Assembly (NCBI GenBank): GCA_040752855.1
Contig: JBFMHP010000022.1
Location: 62,001-126,000 of the forward strand
DNA from: JBFMHP01 sp040752855
GTDB lineage: Bacteria > Pseudomonadota > Gammaproteobacteria > RBG-16-57-12
Reading direction: 5' to 3'
Length of the DNA stretch: 64,000 nucleotides
Below are positions 15,676-23,219 of the stretch, in pieces. Within the stretch, counting starts at the first letter, position 1, and every line of letters begins with the position of its first letter. The translations under genes were made by a program, and so were the position numbers. A model generated the notes under the pieces. The model made no database searches and was not told the origin of the DNA. It saw only the letters and a list, made by a program, of their open reading frames with translations.

Positions 15676-16698
15676 ATGTCGGATGCCCATACGATGACAC
15701 CCATCCCGGTGGGACTCGATGATGGTTATGCGTTCACCAAGGTCGCCCTGCCGGACGGGCGGCTGGTCGCCATTCCATCGCGCGCCCGGGTCGGCGAGTC
15801 CGGTGTGACCTGGATCCACGGCGGCCGGCCGCGCATCTTCGAGTACGAAACGGAAGGCGCGGTGTATTCGGTGGGCGCCGTCGACGGTGCGCCGACCCGG
15901 TTCGAGGGTTATGCCACGTCGGGGCTCAATCGCGTCATCGTCCAACACGCCCTCCAGGAAGCGGGCCTCGCCGGCCGATCCGTGCATGCCGTCTCCGGAC
16001 TGCCCGTCAGCGCCTTCTACAAGAAGAACGGCGAGCAGCGCCGCGACACGATCGACCACAAACGCCGCAGTCTGAAGCAGGCCGTACGACCGTTGAACGA
16101 GCGGCTGCCGGCCGCGATCGCCTTCCATGAAGTGATCCCGGAGGCGCTGGCCGCGTGGTACGACTACGTCATCGTCACGAAGGACGACGGCGTCACCCTC
16201 GACGAGGAACGCTTGTCGGTGCCGATCGCCGTCGTGGACATCGGCGGCCGTACCACCGATTACGTGGTCGTAAAGGACCAGGGCGTCATCCACGCATCGT
16301 CGGGCTCCCTGCAGGGCGGCATGTTGGACGTCAAGCAGCGCGTCGCCAACGGCATCCAGGAACGCTTCGATCTGGAGAACGTCGGCGAGCAGCTCGTGTC
16401 GCATGCCGTCGAACGCGGTACCGTGCGACTGCACGGGAGGGATCACGACGTCGCGGGGCTGGTGGATATCGCCAAGCGCGAGCTGGTCGAGCGGCTCTAC
16501 GCGGAGACCCGCCGACAACTCGGTCTGGGTACCGAACTGGATCACGTACTGTTCGTCGGCGGCGGTACCGTCGCGCTGGTGGAACACATCGCCGACTGGT
16601 TTCCCAACCAGTCCGTCGCCGAACATCCGGCCTTCGCCAATGCGCGCGGGATGCTGAAGTATCTGCAATACGTCTGCGACGAGTCGGACGCGGCCTGA
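15676..16698 (+). CDS. parM: ParM/StbA-like actin ATPase
   Basis: A 340-residue actin-fold protein of the plasmid-segregation type. I start it at the ATG at 15676 because GGAGGAG lies 5 bases upstream. Actin signatures are all present: phosphate-1 loop GLDDGYAFTKVAL (near 14-26), phosphate-2 loop VVDIGGRTTDYVVV (near 180-193) and adenosine motif FVGGGTVALVEHI (near 290). Filament-forming actins of this kind push replicated plasmids or excised elements apart. Together with ParB it suggests that the element is maintained as a circle for some time after excision. The partner is probably the small gene just upstream. Confidence 0.88.
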   Translation: MSDAHTMTPIPVGLDDGYAFTKVALPDGRLVAIPSRARVGESGVTWIHGGRPRIFEYETEGAVYSVGAVDGAPTRFEGYATSGLNRVIVQHALQEAGLAGRSVHAVSGLPVSAFYKKNGEQRRDTIDHKRRSLKQAVRPLNERLPAAIAFHEVIPEALAAWYDYVIVTKDDGVTLDEERLSVPIAVVDIGGRTTDYVVVKDQGVIHASSGSLQGGMLDVKQRVANGIQERFDLENVGEQLVSHAVERGTVRLHGRDHDVAGLVDIAKRELVERLYAETRRQLGLGTELDHVLFVGGGTVALVEHIADWFPNQSVAEHPAFANARGMLKYLQYVCDESDAA

Positions 16699-16794
16699 TG
16701 ACGGTTTCATCCGTGGTCACTGCGGTTTCAGTGACGAACAAGACACCTTAGGACCGTGCAACAGGTGTCGCGGCGCGAGCCTCGGTCCAGCAAC

Positions 16795-16819
16795 ACGGAA
16801 ACCTCGTGTTTCCGTTATT
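16795..16819 (+). terminator. Hairpin behind the ParM-like gene
   Basis: ACGGAAAC (16795-16802) pairs with GTTTCCGT (16808-16815), followed by TATT. The T-run is weak, so termination may be partial. It separates the actin gene from the next leader-controlled gene. Confidence 0.45.
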
Positions 16820-16824
16820 CAACC

Positions 16825-16895
16825 ACCCTGCCGGGGAAGCCTTCCCGTCGGGACGCGCTTGCTCCGGATGCCATCAACCCGAAGGAGTAAGTGCC
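16825..16895 (+). ncRNA. Structured 5' leader, copy 1 (radC-motif candidate)
   Basis: A leader with hairpin GGGAAG-C-CTTCCC (16834-16846) flanked by CCC and CGGG blocks, then AAGGAG before the STY4534-type gene. It has the same kind of layout as the leaders at 17345, 17911, 18482 and 42548. The fit of this copy is the weakest. Assignment to the known radC RNA motif is a hypothesis. Confidence 0.4.
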
Positions 16896-17300
16896 ATGTC
16901 CAACAACGAAAGTACCAAGTATTTCGATCTTCACACCGCCGGCATCGGTTATCTCAACCGGATCCGGGAGGTGACGCCGGAGGAAGGCAAACCCTTCCTC
17001 AGCGTCACCATTGCCGCATTACGCGGCAGCGTCGACAACGCCCAGTACACGCAATTCGAGTGTTCCGTGTCCGGCAAGAAGGCGCAAGAAGTCGTGCGTC
17101 GGCTCAAGTCGGCCGTGGAGGGCAAGTCGAAGGTGCTCATCGGATTCACGCTCAGTGATCTGTATGCGGAGCCCTTCACCTACAAGAATGGTGACAAGGC
17201 CGGCGAGACCGGCGTCAGCCTGAAGGCCCGCCTGCTTCGCGTGTCGTGGGCCAAGGTCGACGGCCAGCCGTTCTTCACGGAGCAAGAGAGCGCTGCGTAG
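16896..17300 (+). CDS. STY4534-family ICE protein (DUF3577)
   Basis: A 134-residue protein with AAGGAG 8 bases upstream of its ATG. It matches the STY4534/DUF3577 family: TKYFDLHTAGIGYLNRIREV, FLSVTIAALRG and FECSVSGKKAQEVVRRL, ending with LLRVSWAKVDGQPFF. The pattern resembles a small beta-rich, SSB-like fold and the family is annotated as an ICE replication protein, although a reaction is not established. It is one of four consecutive short genes that each have their own structured leader, so it is probably expressed as a separate unit with shared control. Confidence 0.8.
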   Translation: MSNNESTKYFDLHTAGIGYLNRIREVTPEEGKPFLSVTIAALRGSVDNAQYTQFECSVSGKKAQEVVRRLKSAVEGKSKVLIGFTLSDLYAEPFTYKNGDKAGETGVSLKARLLRVSWAKVDGQPFFTEQESAA

Positions 17301-17310
17301 TTCCACACCC

Positions 17311-17335
17311 GGCCGGGTAACCGCGTTACCCGGCC
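17311..17335 (+). terminator. Perfect hairpin behind the STY4534-family gene
   Basis: GGCCGGGTAAC (17311-17321) pairs perfectly with 17325-17335 around a 3-base loop. No T tract follows, so it may act as a terminator stem or an RNA 3' end barrier. Confidence 0.5.
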
Positions 17336-17344
17336 ACCTTCCAA

Positions 17345-17404
17345 CCCATCGGGGGATCATTCCCCCGCGGGGCTGGTCTCCCCGTCGATTCGAGGAGATC
17401 AGTC
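17345..17404 (+). ncRNA. Structured 5' leader upstream of radC, copy 2
   Basis: Two stems: CGGGGGA (17350-17356) with TCCCCCG (17361-17367), and CGGGG (17368-17372) with CCCCG (17380-17384). They are followed by CGAGGAGATC and the radC start. Located in front of radC exactly where the published radC RNA motif is found; membership is not verified. Confidence 0.55.
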
Positions 17405-17896
17405 ATGAACCATACGGAAGACCGGTTCGCCGGTCTCAAACCGTCGGAACTCAACGATGCGGAAAAACGATCGGTGGTCACGTTGGCGATGAGCGTCTTG
17501 GCGAACAGACATCGACCCGGCAAGACCTTGAGCAGCCCGGAGGAGACGCGAAGTTTCCTGCGTCTTCGCCTGGCCGATCATCGTAACGAGGTGTTCGGGT
17601 GTCTGTTCCTGGACAACCGGCATCGGATCATCGTCGTGCGCGAGTTGTTCCAGGGCACCATCGACGGCGCGTCGATCCATCCACGCGTCGTCGTGCAACA
17701 AGCCCTGGAGGTGAATGCGGCCGCCATGGTCTTTTTCCACAATCACCCCTCCGGGGTCGCGGAGCCCAGCCGTGCGGACGAGATGATCACCCATCGGCTG
17801 AAAGAGGCGCTCGCACTGGTCGAGGTACGCGTGCTCGACCACTTCGTGGTGGCCGGTGGTGAAAGCGTGTCCTTCGCCGAACGCGGATTGCTCTGA
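17405..17896 (+). CDS. radC: RadC-like JAB/MPN domain protein
   Basis: A 163-residue protein that consists of the RadC C-terminal JAB domain only; the N-terminal helix-hairpin-helix of chromosomal RadC (about 225 residues) is missing, as is usual in ICE copies. The metal site is complete: Glu62, His112 and His114 in FFHNHPSG, and Asp125. The enzyme activity of RadC proteins is unsettled; the old DNA-repair assignment is no longer supported. In mobile elements they are accessory genes close to single-strand DNA functions. It has a structured leader and AGGAG upstream of its ATG. Confidence 0.92.
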   Translation: MNHTEDRFAGLKPSELNDAEKRSVVTLAMSVLANRHRPGKTLSSPEETRSFLRLRLADHRNEVFGCLFLDNRHRIIVVRELFQGTIDGASIHPRVVVQQALEVNAAAMVFFHNHPSGVAEPSRADEMITHRLKEALALVEVRVLDHFVVAGGESVSFAERGLL

Positions 17897-17910
17897 CACT
17901 CGTTTTTTTT

Positions 17911-17992
17911 CACAGACCCCACCGGGAAAGCATGTTCTTCCCGGCGGGGAAGGAGGTGTGGCCCGGTGTCCACATCATCAAGGAGACACACT
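17911..17992 (+). ncRNA. Structured 5' leader, copy 3
   Basis: CCCC (17917-17920) and CCGGGAA (17922-17928) pair with TTCCCGG (17938-17944) and GGGG (17946-17949), leaving one mismatched pair between the two helices. AAGGAG precedes the start at 17993. The helix-mismatch-helix layout is shared with copy 4. Confidence 0.5.
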
Positions 17993-18421
17993 ATGTCAAA
18001 CTCATCAAACAATCGTATTCACGAAGTGATTTGCGGTGACGTCATTTCCAGCTATACCCGCGCCCAGGCCATCGAAGACGGAGTGCTGACCGATGCGGGG
18101 CCCATGGCGCAGGAGGCGGGTTTCAAATATCCCGTTGCCCTGACCGCCGCCGCTTGGGCCGACTGTGTGGCCTGGACCGACGAGGACAACCACAAACAGG
18201 TCTATCAGGATCAGGCCGGCCGGCTGTGGGATGTGTTGTTCATGGCCGTGCACGCCATCCGCACCAGTACTGGCACCGGCAACCGCCTGCTATATCAACT
18301 CTATCGCGTGCCCCGCGATGGGAAATCGGTGAAGGCGGAGTTGGTGACGCTGAAATTGATCATCGGCCCCGGTGATCACGGTGAACCCGTGAACACCATC
18401 CTGTTGCCTGACGAGGACTGA
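17993..18421 (+). CDS. DUF6573-like conserved ICE protein
   Basis: A 142-residue soluble protein; I chose the ATG at 17993 because AAGGAG lies 8 bases upstream and the leader ends there. It resembles the DUF6573 family seen on ICEs and plasmids: GDVISSYTRAQAIEDGVLTD, then FKYPVALTAAAWADCV and a C-terminal LKLIIGPGDHGEPVNTILLP. No catalytic motif is visible. Function unknown. It lies between RadC and the acidic 222-residue protein in the series of leader-controlled accessory genes. Confidence 0.75.
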   Translation: MSNSSNNRIHEVICGDVISSYTRAQAIEDGVLTDAGPMAQEAGFKYPVALTAAAWADCVAWTDEDNHKQVYQDQAGRLWDVLFMAVHAIRTSTGTGNRLLYQLYRVPRDGKSVKAELVTLKLIIGPGDHGEPVNTILLPDED

Positions 18422-18481
18422 AGAGCGTTTCGGTACCCTCGTTTCACTCCACCGAGTCCATGACTCGATTCCACAACCAAG

Positions 18482-18548
18482 CCCATCGGGGAGACCTTCT
18501 CCCCGGTGGGTGATGGTCTCTCCAATCGAGGAACCAAGAGGAGAAACC
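18482..18548 (+). ncRNA. Structured 5' leader, copy 4
   Basis: CGGGGAGA (18487-18494) pairs with TCTCCCCG (18498-18505); outside it CCCA pairs with TGGG across a single T-G pair, giving a nearly continuous 13 bp stem. AGAGGAG precedes the start at 18549. Best formed of the leader copies. Confidence 0.55.
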
Positions 18549-19217
18549 ATGATGAGATATATCATTCAATACGCGTTGCCCTACGAACACCGGGTCATGG
18601 TTGGCATCGAGGCCGAAAGCCGTGATGCCGCCATCGCCAAGGCCGGTGAGCTGTTCGATCAGGGCGATATCTGGCAGGACTCGGTAGAAGTCCCGCTTCT
18701 CTACGACGACTTTGAGGAAAAGGGTGACGCCGGTACTCCCCTCGAGTTTACCGTGGAGGACGAGATATGCGGTGACTGGCCGGAACCCGACGCCAGCGTC
18801 ACGGCGATCCGCCGCCGGGACGCGGCTTTTCAAGCAGTCCGCCTACTGATCGAGGCATACCGCCGCGGTGAAGAACGGGGCGGCAGCGTCGACTGGGAGG
18901 ACCTGGATCGGGCCTACCAGGCGGCGCTTCAGGCATCTGGAGCAAGTCCGGAGACGGATCGTCCCGAGTCGAGTCCGCGCTGCTCGCGGCTTGCCGTCGT
19001 CATGGAAGGCGGCATCGTGCAAGCGGTGATTGCCGATCAGCCGGAGGCCGCGCCTGCGGTCGCCGTCGTCGATTACGATATCGAGGGGCAGGCGCCGGAA
19101 GATCTGTGTGACATCACGCAATCCGACGGCAGCCACTCGAAAGCGTATGTCGTCGAACCCTGGGTCGAGCCGGCCCGCATCGATCTGGATGAGGTATTCC
19201 GGCCCATCGACGCGTAA
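18549..19217 (+). CDS. Acidic accessory ICE protein, parent of the fragment at 30.4 kb
   Basis: A 222-residue acidic protein I cannot name. It starts at the ATG at 18549 (MMRYIIQYALPYEH) behind AGAGGAG. The N-terminal 70 residues have a small alpha-beta look; the C-terminal part (SRLAVVMEGGIVQAVIADQ, then AVAVVDYDIEG and ITQSDGS) is typical of proteins encoded near ICE or plasmid antirestriction genes. A truncated relative of the C-terminal two-thirds lies at 30418-30854, so this family has been duplicated or swapped between related elements. It carries its own leader and a downstream hairpin. Confidence 0.75.
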   Translation: MMRYIIQYALPYEHRVMVGIEAESRDAAIAKAGELFDQGDIWQDSVEVPLLYDDFEEKGDAGTPLEFTVEDEICGDWPEPDASVTAIRRRDAAFQAVRLLIEAYRRGEERGGSVDWEDLDRAYQAALQASGASPETDRPESSPRCSRLAVVMEGGIVQAVIADQPEAAPAVAVVDYDIEGQAPEDLCDITQSDGSHSKAYVVEPWVEPARIDLDEVFRPIDA

Positions 19218-19226
19218 TCACTTTCA

Positions 19227-19247
19227 CGCCCCGCCTCGCGCGGGGCG
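19227..19247 (+). terminator. Hairpin behind the acidic accessory gene
   Basis: CGCCCCGC (19227-19234) pairs with GCGGGGCG (19240-19247). A related hairpin follows the duplicated fragment at 30865-30885, so the 3' flank was copied with the gene. No strong T-run. Confidence 0.5.
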
Positions 19248-19334
19248 AACCTTGTCGATCCAAGAAAGTTCATGTAAAAACAATAGGAAAGAGTTGCGCA
19301 TCTAGATCAGAACCCTACATGCCGCTTTACTTTT

Positions 19335-19362
19335 GAAAGAAAAACGTATATATATTTCTTTC
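19335..19362. promoter_or_regulatory. Inverted repeat in the abiE promoter region
   Basis: GAAAGAAA (19335-19342) and TTTCTTTC (19355-19362) flank an AT-rich spacer containing TATATATA, directly before the abiEi ATG at 19370. AbiEi antitoxins repress their own promoters by binding inverted repeats, so this is the likely autoregulatory site. Confidence 0.6.
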
Positions 19363-19369
19363 ATTACAT

Positions 19370-19993
19370 ATGGGCAAGCACATCGACAGCACTGACAGCA
19401 AGATCCTCCGGCGGATTCAGTCCCGCAAGCGGGGCTGGGTCTTTACGCCTGATAGCTTCACGGATCTCGGAACCCGCCGTGCGATCGATCTCGCACTGAT
19501 GCGACATCGGGACAGCGGCCTTATCCGTCAGCTCGCCCGGGGGCTCTATGATTACCCGAAAGTCGACCCCCAGCTGGGCTCGTTGCAGCCGGCGACGGAT
19601 GACATCGGGCGCGCTCTGGCAGGCCGTGACGCGACCCGCTTGCAGCCCTCCGGGGCCTACGCCGCCAATCTCCTTGGGCTCTCCACGCAAGTCCCCATGA
19701 AGGTCGTTTATCTCACGGATGGTCGTACGCGGACTGTCCAGGTTGGCAAGCGCCAGATTCTCTTGAAGCACACCACGCCCCGCAATATGGCCACGGCGGG
19801 GAAGGTCAGTGGACTGGTCATTCAGGCCCTGCGCCACATCGGGCGGAAGAATGTCGATCAGCAGATCATCAAGCGGCTCGATCATAGGCTCGATGACGCG
19901 GCACGCAAGCAACTGATGAAGGATATTCGATATGCTCCCGCCTGGATCGCCGATATCATTCGTACTCTTGCAGACAAGAAAAACGCCGCATGA
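19370..19993 (+). CDS. abiEi: AbiEi-type antitoxin (DUF6088)
   Basis: A 207-residue protein with an N-terminal winged helix (ILRRIQSRKRGWVFTPDSF) and the family core GLYDYPKVDP and SGAYAANLLGLSTQVP. In type IV AbiE systems this protein represses the operon and counteracts the AbiEii nucleotidyltransferase without binding it directly. It overlaps abiEii by 4 bases (ATGA), as is usual. An inverted repeat lies over its promoter. The pair can protect against phage by abortive infection and also stabilises mobile elements. Its base composition is slightly lower in GC than the ICE backbone. Confidence 0.87.
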   Translation: MGKHIDSTDSKILRRIQSRKRGWVFTPDSFTDLGTRRAIDLALMRHRDSGLIRQLARGLYDYPKVDPQLGSLQPATDDIGRALAGRDATRLQPSGAYAANLLGLSTQVPMKVVYLTDGRTRTVQVGKRQILLKHTTPRNMATAGKVSGLVIQALRHIGRKNVDQQIIKRLDHRLDDAARKQLMKDIRYAPAWIADIIRTLADKKNAA

Positions 19994-21012
19994 AAGAATT
20001 CATTGAACTGCCGGTAGAACGACGCCGGCTGGTCTGTACGGAAACCGGTGCAAAACTGAACCTGTTCGAGATCGCCGTCGAAAAGGACTTCTGGGTGTGC
20101 TGGACCTTGCGCAAGCTGTTCGAGTTACCCGAATGGGGCGAACACTTGTCGTTCAAAGGTGGTACATCACTGTCCAAGTGCTGGAATCTCATCGAACGCT
20201 TTTCCGAAGATATCGATATCGTCATCGACCGGGGTGTCCTGGGCTTTGGAGGAGACAATGCGCCGGAAACGGCGCCCAGCAAGAAACAGACGACAAAGCG
20301 CCTCAAGGCGCTGAAAGAAGCCTGTCAGCAGACAATCAGGGACAGGATACAGCCAGCACTTATCGAAGCGATATCATCGGAACTGCCGGGGGATCTCGAA
20401 TGGGCGCTCGAGCCTGACCCCGACGATCCTGATGGACAGACCTTGCTGTTGGTCTATCCGACAGCCTTCCCGGAGCAGGCCGCCTATCTCCGCCGTGCTG
20501 TCAAGATCGAAATGGGCGCCCGTTCGGATACGGACCCTGCCGAATCGATCGATATCAGACCCTATATCAGCGACGCCTTTCCGGATTTGCTGTCGGAGCC
20601 GGGGGTGCGTGTCCGCTCGGTTATGCCTAGACGTACTTTCTGGGAGAAGGCAATGCTCCTGCACGAGGAAACCTTCCGGCCGGAAGACAAGCGGCGTGGA
20701 GAAGCCATGGCCCGCCACTACTATGACCTCTATCGGCTGATCCTCGCTGGCATCGGCGATGAATCTGCACAGGATCTCGATCTGTTCGAACGGGTTGCCG
20801 CCCACCGCCAGGTCTTTTTCCGCCATACCTGGGTCGATTACTCGACGCTGAATCCCGGCCAGTTGAGGTTGTTGCCAGCGGAAGCCGACCGGCCAGACTG
20901 GCAAGCCGATTACGAAGGAATGCGGCATGAGATGTTTTATGGTGATGTGCCGACATTCGATGAGATCCTGGCGGTAGTGGGTGAGTTTCAGGCTAGGTTG
21001 AACGCTGGTTAG
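19990..21012 (+). CDS. abiEii: AbiEii/AbiGii-type nucleotidyltransferase toxin
   Basis: A 340-residue DNA-polymerase-beta-like nucleotidyltransferase. The active-site signature is intact: Gly57-Gly58-Thr59-Ser60 in KGGTSLSK and the metal-binding Asp74/Asp76 in EDIDIVID. The C-terminal part has the lysine-bearing motif RTFWEKAMLLHEE and ARHYYDLYRL typical of AbiEii. Toxins of this fold transfer nucleotides to tRNA or other substrates and block translation. It follows abiEi with a 4-base overlap and is the last gene before the cargo boundary repeat. Confidence 0.9.
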   Translation: MKEFIELPVERRRLVCTETGAKLNLFEIAVEKDFWVCWTLRKLFELPEWGEHLSFKGGTSLSKCWNLIERFSEDIDIVIDRGVLGFGGDNAPETAPSKKQTTKRLKALKEACQQTIRDRIQPALIEAISSELPGDLEWALEPDPDDPDGQTLLLVYPTAFPEQAAYLRRAVKIEMGARSDTDPAESIDIRPYISDAFPDLLSEPGVRVRSVMPRRTFWEKAMLLHEETFRPEDKRRGEAMARHYYDLYRLILAGIGDESAQDLDLFERVAAHRQVFFRHTWVDYSTLNPGQLRLLPAEADRPDWQADYEGMRHEMFYGDVPTFDEILAVVGEFQARLNAG

Positions 21013-21038
21013 ATTGCGCCCTATAAGCCCTGTTCATA

Positions 21039-21112
21039 GCTGTCCACTAAGTCCCCAGGCCGTGCCCGCCACGGCAACGCGAGTTTCTAACTCGCGTGCC
21101 AAAGGCGGGGCC
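21039..21112. repeat. REP-like structured repeat, copy 1 (left cargo boundary)
   Basis: About 74 bases closely related to 41949-42023. Shared blocks are CTGTCCAC, CCCGCCACGGC and GGCGGGGCC. Inside, ACGCGAGTT (21077-21085) and AACTCGCGT (21089-21097) form a perfect stem, and the outer CCCGCC and GGCGGG blocks can also pair. It sits directly behind abiEii; the rest of the 280-base gap has no recognisable gene. Confidence 0.65.
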
Positions 21113-21292
21113 ACTTGAACGGCATCGCCGCGCGCAGTGGCGCCCTTTCTGCGGGAACTCATACATCCGCCATTTCGCATTGTGTACCGGCGTGATTCCC
21201 GGCGGGTGAGGATTGTCCGCGTCTGGCGCAGCGAACGCCTGCTGCATCTTCCCACGGCTGAGTGGTAGGCCCGCCGAGGAGTTGAGCACATT

Positions 21293-22300
21293 CTAAGTGC
21301 TCAAGTCTCTGTTCCCCGTGAGCGCCGCGCGTATGATCATGAATCCCGAGGCGACCGACATGGTGATAGCACCGCACATCGCGCCATAGGCCGCCCCAGC
21401 GGTGGCCGGCAGCCAGCCGGGTTGCAGCTCGTTGGTCTGGGTATTCCAGGTATCGTAGAAGAAGCAGTAGGCGGTGGCGGAAATGCCGAGCTGCGCGTCC
21501 AGGAACCACACCAGGCTGGTGAGCAGCACGCCGACGCCGAGCACGGTGGCCAGTGTGGCATAGGCGCCGCGGGTCATGCGGTGGCGGTAGTGCGTCACTT
21601 CGAACAAAAGATAAAATCCGACCGCGAGAAACACCGAGATGGCCGAGGTGGAAAGGCGGATGAACGGGCGGCCGTCGCTGATGCTGAAGATCATCGGGCA
21701 CAACCAGGTGCCGATCAGGGCGCCGAAGATCAGCCCGAACAGCAGGCCCGACGGATAAGGATGCGTCAGCCATGGTCCCGCCGGCGTGAGTCGGGCATAT
21801 TGGTTCATGGTCTTGTGCCAGCGCGGGAAGAAAAAACCGACCACCGCGCCGAGCGCCATACCCACCAGCATGTAGCCGGGGATCAGCGTGAGCGGATCGG
21901 GTGTGGTCCAGATGATGAGATCATCCGGTACCGGCGGATCGATCCCGCACATCTCGTTGACCCGCCGCTCGCTGATCTCGTAGCGGTTCGGGGCCGGCCA
22001 ATCATAGGCCCAATAGACCCACAGAAAAATCAGCCCGGTCAGCGCCCCGCCGATCGGCCCCGAGCGGTGCCACTTCAGCCACAATCCATCGGACTGTTCG
22101 CTTGCCGGCGCGGGCGCGCGCATGGCGTAGAGGGCCAGGGTTGCGGCGATGGCCAGGACGATGAAGAAGAACGGCGCCATGCCCGCGGGGGTGGAGAAGA
22201 TCGGGGAACGCCGGTCCATCAGCAGCAGGAAAAACAGCGCCGCGGCGATGAGGGCGACGAGAATATAGGGAAAGAAATCGCGCTCCCTGCGGTTCGGCAT
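21293..22300 (-). CDS. Polytopic membrane protein of unknown function
   Basis: A 335-residue integral membrane protein with about 8 hydrophobic segments, for example YILVALIAAALFFLLLM (11-27), MLVGMALGAVVGFFF, GLLFGLIFGALIGTW and ISVFLAVGFYLLFEV. A hydrophilic loop around residues 95-130 contains a conserved-looking CGIDPPVPDD patch. I do not recognise a family. It is the last gene of a three-gene minus-strand operon behind a PadR regulator and a second small membrane protein, an arrangement often seen for stress- or envelope-related membrane proteins. Confidence 0.6.
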   Translation of the reverse strand: MPNRRERDFFPYILVALIAAALFFLLLMDRRSPIFSTPAGMAPFFFIVLAIAATLALYAMRAPAPASEQSDGLWLKWHRSGPIGGALTGLIFLWVYWAYDWPAPNRYEISERRVNEMCGIDPPVPDDLIIWTTPDPLTLIPGYMLVGMALGAVVGFFFPRWHKTMNQYARLTPAGPWLTHPYPSGLLFGLIFGALIGTWLCPMIFSISDGRPFIRLSTSAISVFLAVGFYLLFEVTHYRHRMTRGAYATLATVLGVGVLLTSLVWFLDAQLGISATAYCFFYDTWNTQTNELQPGWLPATAGAAYGAMCGAITMSVASGFMIIRAALTGNRDLST

Positions 22301-22318
22301 GCCGTTACGCCCCCTTAA

Positions 22319-22738
22319 TTACCGATCCATCCAAAACAGCGCCTGGATCTTTTCCCGGAGGCGCGCCCATAGCGCGGGCCAAAGCGCCGCACGGATGTGG
22401 CGGCGCGCCGCCTCGGCCGAGCCTCCGATTTCGGGATCAACCAGATCACCGAGCAGTCCTTCGAACAACTGCCGGCTCCCCAGCCATTGGCATATCAGCG
22501 TGAACCGCCCGAGATCGATTCCCGGCGGCGACGGCAAGGACTCGGCGAACTCAAAATCCTCCAGATTGGCGATGCGGTTGCGCGTCACTGCGTAGAGCAG
22601 CGTCGCCAGCGCCGTCAGCAGCACCCCGGCCAGGGACGCCTCGGTGGCGTTGAAAACCACGCCGCCCAGCGTGAACAGCACCACGCCCCGGTCCAGGTGA
22701 TCAAGGGCTGATTCGGCGGAGAGGTGTGCCTGTTCCAT
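22319..22738 (-). CDS. Small membrane protein downstream of PadR
   Basis: A 139-residue protein whose ATG (22738) is separated by a single base from the PadR stop, so the two are translationally coupled. One or two hydrophobic segments span residues 20-50 (VVLFTLGGVVFNATEAS, LAGVLLTALATLLYAV); the remainder is soluble and contains an acidic FEFAESL patch. No family recognised. PadR-coupled membrane proteins are often the direct targets of the regulator. Confidence 0.55.
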   Translation of the reverse strand: MEQAHLSAESALDHLDRGVVLFTLGGVVFNATEASLAGVLLTALATLLYAVTRNRIANLEDFEFAESLPSPPGIDLGRFTLICQWLGSRQLFEGLLGDLVDPEIGGSAEAARRHIRAALWPALWARLREKIQALFWMDR

Positions 22739-22739
22739 C

Positions 22740-23081
22740 TCAAGATCTCACCAGAAAGCCGGGGATGCGGGCGACGGCCTGTTCCAGGGCGATGAGCGCC
22801 TGTTCCCCCGCGGGCGTCAGCCGGTACATGCGCCGGGGGATATAGAAATCGCCTTCCTTGAAGTGCGGCGGCGGTGATGTTTCGAGTTCGGAGGTGACCA
22901 AGCCCTTCTTTTCCATGCGCTCCAGGGTGACGTATATCGTACCTTTTTTCAGTTTCAGGTCACCAGAAGAAGATCGGCGCACCAGTTCCAGCCCGAACAA
23001 CGGCGCCGGCGCGCTTTCCCGCAGCAAATGCGCAATCAACGCCTCGGTCAGGCTGAGTTTCGTGGCTGGGGTATCGGTCAT
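22740..23081 (-). CDS. PadR-family transcriptional regulator
   Basis: A 113-residue winged-helix regulator. The PadR signature is clear: FGLELVRRSSSGDLKLKKGTIYVTLERM is split over helix 2, helix 3 and the wing (about residues 29-57), followed by RRMYRLTPAGEQAL. It lacks the long C-terminal effector helix of the larger PadR class. Ligand unknown. It heads the operon of two membrane proteins, and an imperfect inverted repeat of the PadR-box type lies 80-100 bases upstream, so autoregulation is likely. Confidence 0.85.
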   Translation of the reverse strand: MTDTPATKLSLTEALIAHLLRESAPAPLFGLELVRRSSSGDLKLKKGTIYVTLERMEKKGLVTSELETSPPPHFKEGDFYIPRRMYRLTPAGEQALIALEQAVARIPGFLVRS

Positions 23082-23161
23082 TGGAAGTCGCTCCAGGCAA
23101 GGGTGGCAACCACCCTACATGATTAATCGTCCCGGGATATTGACCGGCGCTTTATCAAAGT

Positions 23162-23182
23162 ATATCTTAATTTGTAATATAT
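23162..23182. promoter_or_regulatory. Possible PadR operator
   Basis: ATATCTTA (23162-23169) and TAATATAT (23175-23182) match as inverted arms with one mismatch and a 5-base spacer. The stretch lies between the divergent PadR operon and the large lipoprotein gene, so it could govern both. Confidence 0.45.
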
Positions 23183-23219
23183 CATATCGCCCACGAATCA
23201 ACAAGAAAAAGGAGAGGCC

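Noticed and set aside
23101..23115. GGGTGGCAACCACCC as a third copy of the 23-base palindrome
   Set aside because: Shares only the GGGTGG/CCACCC ends and lacks the TTACA part; probably chance or a different site.
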